From positions 78,722-142,721 of IMG/VR virus record IMGVR_UViG_3300025648_000012: DNA of 64,000 nucleotides; one strand, written 5' to 3'. This stretch comes from a virus. Below the pieces are notes generated by a model. It was not told the origin of the DNA, searched no databases, and saw only the letters and a list, made by a program, of their open reading frames with translations. The translations under genes and the position numbers were made by a program. Positions 59,876-64,000 of this stretch are shown here, piece by piece (positions within the stretch are counted from its first letter, which is position 1; each line of letters begins with the position of its first letter).

Positions 59876-60211
59876 ATGACTATTATTGAAACAGCATCAA
59901 CTCCAACAAATACTCTATCTTTTGACCTAACATTGTGGAAGGGAGAGTCCTCCTTTAGAAGAAATCTTGGTCAATTTACCGCAATATACTCAACAACTGC
60001 TACTCAATTTAATACGCTATCCATTACTGCAGGTAACACGCTAACAGTTAACTGTAAAGTTTTAATGGTATCAACGGATACTCCTATAACTATTACTTGT
60101 GGTACTGTGGTTTATACTGTAAATTCCTTTATTTTTATTGACTATGTACCAACAAGTACTGCAGTAATTGCAGCACCTTCCGGCGCTAACGTAACAGTAG
60201 GAGCAGGTTAA
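59876..60211 (+). CDS. hypothetical beta-rich protein (111 aa)
   Basis: ATG at 59876 after a short gap. The 111 residues are beta-rich, with VVYTVNSFIFIDYV resembling NSFNVNSLLITEV in the preceding protein, which suggests a shared fold. Its function is unknown. Confidence 0.5.
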   Translation: MTIIETASTPTNTLSFDLTLWKGESSFRRNLGQFTAIYSTTATQFNTLSITAGNTLTVNCKVLMVSTDTPITITCGTVVYTVNSFIFIDYVPTSTAVIAAPSGANVTVGAG

Positions 60212-60212
60212 G

Positions 60213-60479
60213 ATGAAATTGCAAGCAAATTTGGGAACACGTTGCTATGAAACCCTGGAAGCAATTAAGAATAACACCAAACCAATAACTGTGTATTTTA
60301 TACCAAATACTGGAGTTTTTGAATTAACAGTTAATAAAACTCAAGATATAGGTTCCTGTTTAATAGTAGGAAAATACACTAAAGCTATTGTTTCCGCAGA
60401 GGTTTTAATGGAGGACATGAGGGAAACATTAGCGGATTCAATTAGGTTAGAAATGAGAAATGAAGTATTAGTACATTAG
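60213..60479 (+). CDS. hypothetical protein (88 aa)
   Basis: Starts one base after the previous stop and is mixed alpha/beta: strand-rich first half, helical second half (VLMEDMRETLADSIRLEM). Its final codons are duplicated in the short tandem repeat that forms the leader of the RNase H gene. Not recognised. Confidence 0.5.
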   Translation: MKLQANLGTRCYETLEAIKNNTKPITVYFIPNTGVFELTVNKTQDIGSCLIVGKYTKAIVSAEVLMEDMRETLADSIRLEMRNEVLVH

Positions 60480-60496
60480 GTAGAGTACATTAGGTA
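60471..60496 (+). repeat. 14-bp duplication before the RNase H gene
   Basis: GTACATTAGGTA occurs at 60471-60482 and 60485-60496. The second copy ends on the A of the ATG at 60496; the first carries the stop of the preceding gene. Confidence 0.85.
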
Positions 60497-61263
60497 TGGC
60501 ACAAAACACATTAACTTCTTATGAATTAAGAATACTAAAACTAGCCCTTCCTATACTCAAAAAGCTAATAGAACCTAGTAAACCTAAAAGTGGAAAAACC
60601 CAATTCACCTCCTTGGTTTTTGGTTCTCATAAGAATGAAAATGTCAGCCAAACTAAAGCTCCAGTAGAGTTATACGCAGATGGTTCCTACTCTGTTCAGA
60701 CAAAAGTTGGAGGGTGGGGCGTGCTCCTACTTAAGGGCAATAGGCGAAAAGAAATAAATGGATTTGTGCCTTTGGGGCAGTCAGCCTCAAGAATGGAATT
60801 AGTAGCTATACTTGAAGGGTTAAAAGCATTAAAAACCACGTGTAATGTAATAGTACATTCTGATAGTAGATACGCTCTTGGAGCAATGACAGGCAACAAA
60901 GTAAATGCTAATTCTGAATTAGTAAAAGCGCTAAAGGAAGAGTCACTAAAGCATTCTGTAGAATGGATTTGGGTTAAAGGACATGCAAGTAATGCAGGTA
61001 ACATTGTAGCTGATAAGCTAGCTTCTCAAGGGAGAAAACTTGGAGAAAACTCCAAAGTATTTTTGCCTAAAAAAGAAAGAAAGGCTCATAGAAAGCAGCA
61101 AGTTAAAAAGAAACAGTCTAACATCCCTTCTAGTAGAACAAACTTAAGTAAAACGCAGCAACAAGTTTCTGCATCAAAACTTGTAGTTGAGAAGAGAAAG
61201 AGAAAATTGGAGTTAGCAAACCTAAAAGCAATTACAAACGATACTCCTTTTACTACAAGTTAA
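60496..61263 (+). CDS. ribonuclease H (type 1 fold) with basic extensions
   Basis: Catalytic residues are in their usual places: D62 (ELYADGS), E101 (SRMELVAI), D123 (HSDSRY) and D173 (VADKLAS), with H163 in the KGHAS loop. It removes RNA primers or R-loops. The core spans about residues 55-185. A 50-residue N-terminal helical extension and a 70-residue Lys/Arg-rich C-terminal tail (KKERKAHRKQQVKKKQ) are additions. It ends the protein-coding run before the consensus promoter. Confidence 0.9.
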   Translation: MAQNTLTSYELRILKLALPILKKLIEPSKPKSGKTQFTSLVFGSHKNENVSQTKAPVELYADGSYSVQTKVGGWGVLLLKGNRRKEINGFVPLGQSASRMELVAILEGLKALKTTCNVIVHSDSRYALGAMTGNKVNANSELVKALKEESLKHSVEWIWVKGHASNAGNIVADKLASQGRKLGENSKVFLPKKERKAHRKQQVKKKQSNIPSSRTNLSKTQQQVSASKLVVEKRKRKLELANLKAITNDTPFTTS

Positions 61264-61276
61264 AATGTAACTGCAC

Positions 61277-61305
61277 TTGACAATTTACAAAGGTTACTAT
61301 ATAAT
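61277..61305 (+). promoter_or_regulatory. consensus sigma-70 promoter
   Basis: TTGACA at 61277-61282 and TATAAT at 61300-61305 are both perfect, with a 17-base spacer, the ideal host sigma-70 arrangement. It would read rightward into the broken gene, the small ORF and possibly the structured-RNA region. No other site in the window matches both boxes so well. Confidence 0.9.
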
Positions 61306-61356
61306 CAAGTTGTAGAATACTAGCTATTGGATTTTTGTAAATAAAGGGGCAGTTAA

Positions 61357-61696
61357 ATGGGCATAACAAAAATTAAATCCTCTAAAATAATTCCAGACAT
61401 TGGAAATTCCGTAATTGACGCTGCCTTGCTACATCTAAATTATTACTTAGTAAAGGAAAGCTACACGCAATCGAATCTTACAATGGTAAACAGGTTTACA
61501 AGGAGGTAGTCCAACAAGTTTTGGATACTACGTGCTTTATGACTTGGAAGAAAAGGCTATTTTGTACTTTGTGAGATACCGTTTAATAAAAGCTAATAAA
61601 ATTAAAATGGGTAGACAAGTACTAGTATGGAGAAATAGAAAAAGCGTAGCTGCAGCAGGGTTCCCTTATTTTAACCAAAGGAGAATAAAGTCATGA
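61357..61696 (+). pseudogene. broken small gene, three frames used
   Basis: The ATG at 61357 opens a frame of 50 codons ending TAG at 61509 (MGITKIKSSKIIPDIG). A different frame then reads as good protein to the TGA at 61694-61696 (FGYYVLYDLEEKAILYFVRY and KMGRQVLVWRNRK), and a third frame looks protein-like between them (IESYNGKQVYKEV). Together they outline one gene of about 110 residues with two indels. Its stop overlaps the ATG of the next gene. The breaks may be real or sequencing indels. The family was not named. Confidence 0.6.
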
Positions 61697-61941
61697 TTCA
61701 AGTACTAATTCAAGGACCAGAACATTCCAAAAAAGACTGGGTAGTTTTAACCATTGCTAAAGCATTAAGAGAAATGGGAGCGCAAGTATCCGTTCTTGGT
61801 GAGGATACCTACATGGCTCATAAAGCTACAGCTAACATTGAGGAATTTCAATCTAGATTGACTGGTCAAGACATCGTAGTAGCAGAAGTAAGAACTGGCA
61901 AAGTTCACTTGAGATCAACTAAAGAATACGCAGAAGATTAA
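61693..61941 (+). CDS. small protein with decayed P-loop (82 aa)
   Basis: The opening VLIQGPEHSKKDWVVLTIAKALREMG has the exact layout of a small P-loop NTPase (strand, G-P-x-x-S-x-K, helix), but the lysine-threonine of Walker A is replaced by KKD, so nucleotide binding is doubtful. Similar short phage proteins with GPxGSGKT openings are common; this appears to be a degenerate member. ATGA overlap with the broken gene; AAAGGAG upstream. Confidence 0.55.
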   Translation: MIQVLIQGPEHSKKDWVVLTIAKALREMGAQVSVLGEDTYMAHKATANIEEFQSRLTGQDIVVAEVRTGKVHLRSTKEYAED

Positions 61942-61955
61942 AAAGGAACTTAACC

Positions 61956-62084
61956 TTAGCTATTCTAAGCAAAACTTACCCAATTACTTCCGTGGAAGAG
62001 GCAATAGAAGTTCTTTTAGTACTTAACAACATAAAAGAACTGCGAAAAGAATTGGTTAACTTGGGTTTAATAGATGTAATATAG
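61956..62084 (+). other. possible short coding remnant without standard start
   Basis: The frame is open for 42 codons, reading LAILSKTYPITSVEEAIEVL and ending RKELVNLGLIDVI. It looks like the helical end of a small phage protein, but there is no ATG, GTG or TTG at a suitable place after the AAGGA at 61943. It could be a TTG-to-TTA decayed gene or chance. Confidence 0.3.
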
Positions 62085-62101
62085 AAGATGCGATATAGAA
62101 C

Positions 62102-62150
62102 ACTAACGCTTACCTCGGCACAACTCTACGGTAAGCGTTAGTCTTTTAAT
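62102..62150 (+). terminator. intrinsic terminator
   Basis: ACTAACGCTTACC at 62102-62114 pairs perfectly with GGTAAGCGTTAGT at 62130-62142 (13 bp, 15-base loop), followed by CTTTTAAT. This stem-plus-U-tract would end transcripts from the promoter at 61.3 kb, or, if the RNA starts earlier, would be the first hairpin of the structured RNA. Confidence 0.75.
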
Positions 62151-63390
62151 TAGCTAGAACCACTCCTAGCTTTGTGTAGTAGTGGGGGTGTTTGCCGCAG
62201 GGTGTGTTTCGCGGGGCACCGTAAAAACAGGATGTTTCACTGAGATAATCTTTGTGAAGAAGTATTGCTGAGAAGCATCACTTTCTTGTAAAGAACCAAG
62301 GCTCCATACTTAGATGCCATAGGCTATTAACTACAGTTATGGTATTGGTCAGTTTAAGAACATAAGCGCTTTTTGTTAAAAAAGTACACACCAGTTAACG
62401 GTTATACGGCCCTTGAAAAAGGTGTCCAAGGTCAAACTCCAAGACAAGAAGGCTGCCTAGTTACGCAGCGACCCGTTAACTTCACAATATTGCGTAGTTT
62501 AGTTAGGTATGCCGTTTACGGATAAACATACTTAATCTGTTTACAATCAAACTACGCACAGGTTTATATCTTGTACGCCTGAGGTTCTAGCCCGCTCTTG
62601 GATGTAGCGGTAAAGGTAGCACTTTGGCGCCTATTGTAATTCTTAACAGGTTGCAGTAGGGTCGGAAGATTGGGGAGGTTCAGTCCCTTAGCTAAAAGTG
62701 TCGTATAGCTTTGTTAAAATGTCCTATACTTAGAAGAATCAGGCTCCCGACATTCTTAATGCTCCAATCGGCTTAAGAGTGGGCCAAAAGCACAACAGGG
62801 ACCTGCGGTGGGATTCGTCCTTTTTCAGGAAGGGCGGTGTAACATAGAGCATAGTGTAACAGGTAGTGAGAAAAGAGAGTTTATATAGTTGATGCGGCTA
62901 AACAGCTTAAAAAAGCCAGCGTAAAGTTAAAAGTAGTGGAAAACACCACGAAAATGCCAAATTGGTGAAAGCTAAGGCGGTGCGCCACACAAGTGGATAC
63001 AGACTCAAAACATTATTTTGTTCTAGCGGTGAGGAATCGTTCTCGAAAAGGTAGTAGGCTGGCAGAGTTTAGCTGAAATCTGAATGTTATTGGATACCAC
63101 CCCTGCTTTGCTTACGCGTGATGCGGCAAAGTAGGAACCGTACTTGATTCAGGTATGGCTGTTTTACTGACTAATCAAAGAAATGTGACTCGGATGCGAG
63201 CGTTTCGGTGGTTGGTTGGGCTGCATTTCAAGCAAGACCTATGTGCAGATGCTGCGGCGGAGTTAACTTTGGGGCGACCAAACCCGTGTAGCAAAGGCAG
63301 TAATCACGCAACCTACTGAACCGGTGCCGGTGCCGAGTGGAATAAATATGGAGTGAGCCGACTAATCCCACTCCATGCTCACTTTTGTGT
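62151..63390 (+). ncRNA. large structured non-coding RNA candidate (about 1.2 kb)
   Basis: There is no credible gene for 1.2 kb, yet base composition is visibly richer in G and C than in flanks and many helices can be drawn on the + strand: 62187-62190 with 62217-62220 plus 62195-62198 with 62211-62214; 62266-62269/62274-62277 closed by GAGA; 62411-62414/62419-62422 closed by GAAA; GTTAACGG 62394-62401 with 62473-62480; 62452-62456/62465-62469; nested 62491-62500/62549-62558, 62503-62511/62527-62535 and 62512-62514/62519-62521; 62816-62822/62830-62836; 63102-63111/63126-63135; 63138-63146/63150-63158; 63171-63178/63212-63219 enclosing 63189-63192/63197-63200; 63348-63355/63369-63376. Two GNRA loops and long-range pairings are typical of ornate phage RNAs such as GOLLD and ROOL. 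I cannot assign it to either. Confidence 0.7.
63348..63387 (+). terminator. 3' hairpin of the structured RNA, terminator-like with alternative pairing
   Basis: Two stems compete: ATGGAGTG (63348-63355) with CACTCCAT (63369-63376), and GTGAGC (63353-63358) with GCTCAC (63377-63382), the latter followed by TTTTGTGTT. The second looks like an intrinsic terminator and would mark the 3' end of the RNA. Confidence 0.6.
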
Positions 63391-63574
63391 TAAAGTGTCC
63401 ATTTTTATTGAATTTTCAAAAAATTGCATATTTTTATATGCTAATTTTGAAGCCTTTTAAGGGGGATATAACCTGCGGATTAAGGCCTCATGGAATAATG
63501 AGGAAAGTCAGTACGAGATACAGTGAGAAAATGGAAGAAAAAGAGAAAATAAATGAAGAAAATGGGAAAATTAA
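63391..63574 (+). other. gene-free AT-rich spacer with two small hairpins
   Basis: Nothing coding is supported. A short palindrome GCATAT-TTTT-ATATGC lies at 63425-63440 and CCTCAT/ATGAGG at 63486-63491/63498-63503. A 76-codon frame begins at 63375 inside the terminator hairpin, has odd composition, and is rejected as a gene. Confidence 0.5.
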
Positions 63575-63700
63575 GGAAGTGAGGCTAAAAAAAAGAGTAA
63601 GTTAGGAGAGAAAGTGGAGAAATAGAGGAAGTGAGGCTAAAAAAAAGAGTAAGTTAGGAGAGAAAGTGGAGAAATAGAGGAAGTGAGGCTAAAAAAAGAG
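63575..63700 (+). repeat. 52-bp tandem repeat, about 2.4 copies
   Basis: A purine-rich 52-bp unit starting GGAAGTGAGGCTAAAAAAAA repeats at 63575, 63627 and (partially) 63679, essentially identical between the full copies. Confidence 0.9.
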
Positions 63701-63720
63701 AAACTGTAAATATATAGAAT

Positions 63721-63811
63721 ATAGGTAATAGTGGTTATAGGTAATAGTGGTTATAGGTAATAGTGGTTATAGGTAATAGTGGTTATAGGTAATAGTGGTT
63801 ATAGGTAATAG
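63721..63811 (+). repeat. 16-bp tandem repeat, about 5.7 copies
   Basis: ATAGGTAATAGTGGTT repeats with exact 16-bp period at 63721, 63737, 63753, 63769 and 63785, then a partial copy at 63801. Confidence 0.92.
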
Positions 63812-63853
63812 GGAGAGATAAATGAACATATTTTATCTAAGTAAGAATACAAA

Positions 63854-64000
63854 GCTATGTGCTAAGTACCATTGCTATGTGCTAAGTACCATTGCTATGT
63901 GCTAAGTACCATTGCTATGTGCTAAGTACCATTGCTATGTGCTAAGTACCATTGCTATGTGCTAAGTACCATTGCTATGTGCTAAGTACCATTGCTATGT
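63854..64000 (+). repeat. 20-bp tandem repeat running off the window
   Basis: GCTATGTGCTAAGTACCATT repeats perfectly with 20-bp period from 63854 (seven full copies and the start of an eighth at 63994) and continues past the window edge. Exact identity suggests recent expansion, an iteron-type site, or a repeat-collapsed contig end. Confidence 0.92.

Noticed and set aside
62041-62100. Possible extended -10 promoter just before the terminator
   Set aside because: TTGGTT and TAATAT are separated by 19 bases and match weakly; evidence is too thin to list as a promoter.
62675-62692. T-arm-like GGTTCAGTCC suggesting a tRNA
   Set aside because: The loop is one base short of the standard T-loop and no acceptor, D or anticodon arms can be built around it.
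62151-63390. Ribosomal RNA or tmRNA in the gene-free stretch
   Set aside because: No conserved 16S, 23S or tmRNA signature was recognised; only short coincidental resemblances were seen.
63498-63530. GAGGAAAGTC resembling the conserved start of RNase P RNA
   Set aside because: The match is ten bases long and none of the other conserved RNase P elements follows.
63375-63605. 76-codon frame on the + strand in the repeat region
   Set aside because: It starts inside the terminator hairpin, runs into the purine-rich tandem repeat and has no family or ribosome-binding site.
63575-64000. Tandem repeats as a CRISPR array
   Set aside because: There are no variable spacers between copies, periods are 16, 20 and 52 bp without gaps, and no cas gene is present.

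Overview
The window is part of the genome of a large, AT-rich tailed bacteriophage with a contractile-tail (myovirus-type) baseplate. Evidence: T4-like replication, recombination and late-transcription genes; a terminase large subunit and portal; and a complete simple baseplate set (gp53/X-like, hub D/gp27-like, OB-fold spike, PAAR tip, gp25/W-like, J/gp6-like). Almost every gene lies on the + strand, packed with overlaps of a few bases, usually with an AAGGAG-type ribosome-binding site and ATG, TTG or GTG starts in the standard code. The strong Shine-Dalgarno sites and one perfect sigma-70 promoter point to a bacterial host with ordinary initiation signals; the sequence does not name the host. 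The window opens inside a family A DNA polymerase gene and closes inside a tandem repeat, so it is a slice of something larger. No major capsid, sheath or tube gene was recognised, so these probably lie outside.

Layout. 1-8.7 kb: polymerase C-terminus, small genes, flavin-dependent thymidylate synthase (thyX) with a zinc-knuckle insertion, a phosphoribosyltransferase, a Rad50/SbcC-type ATPase and a sliding-clamp-like protein. 8.7-15.1 kb: UvsW-like helicase, DnaB-type helicase, primase, and a frameshifted small gene. 15.1-23.0 kb: a compact DNA-modification island with queD, a QueD-like small protein, galE, a kinase-nucleotidyltransferase fusion, a DpdA-type transglycosylase, a GT4-like glycosyltransferase, queE and folE. 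23.0-28.2 kb: SWIM protein, sigma factor, single-strand-binding protein with a six-fold charged tail, UvsX/RecA and dUTPase. 28.2-38 kb: packaging and head-gate genes (terminase, HNH, RuvC-like resolvase, portal) plus a degenerate 2H-phosphoesterase-like protein. 38-60.5 kb: tape-measure candidate, tail lysin, baseplate and tail fibres carrying beta-propeller repeats in blocks of 14, 7 and 7. 60.5-64 kb: RNase H, a consensus promoter, a broken gene, a 1.2-kb gene-free stretch that folds like a very large structured RNA, and three families of tandem repeats.

How it fits together. Polymerase, clamp, helicase, primase, SSB, UvsX, UvsW, Rad50-like ATPase, RNase H and resolvase form a T4-style recombination-coupled replication system. 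ThyX, dUTPase and the phosphoribosyltransferase tune nucleotide pools. FolE, QueD and QueE would make 7-carboxy-7-deazaguanine from GTP, and DpdA would exchange a 7-deazaguanine for guanine in phage DNA. The GalE and glycosyltransferase genes embedded in the same run suggest, as inference, that the modified base is further decorated with a sugar. The two strongest candidates for undescribed biology are this sugar-plus-deazaguanine island and the large structured RNA at about 62.15-63.39 kb.
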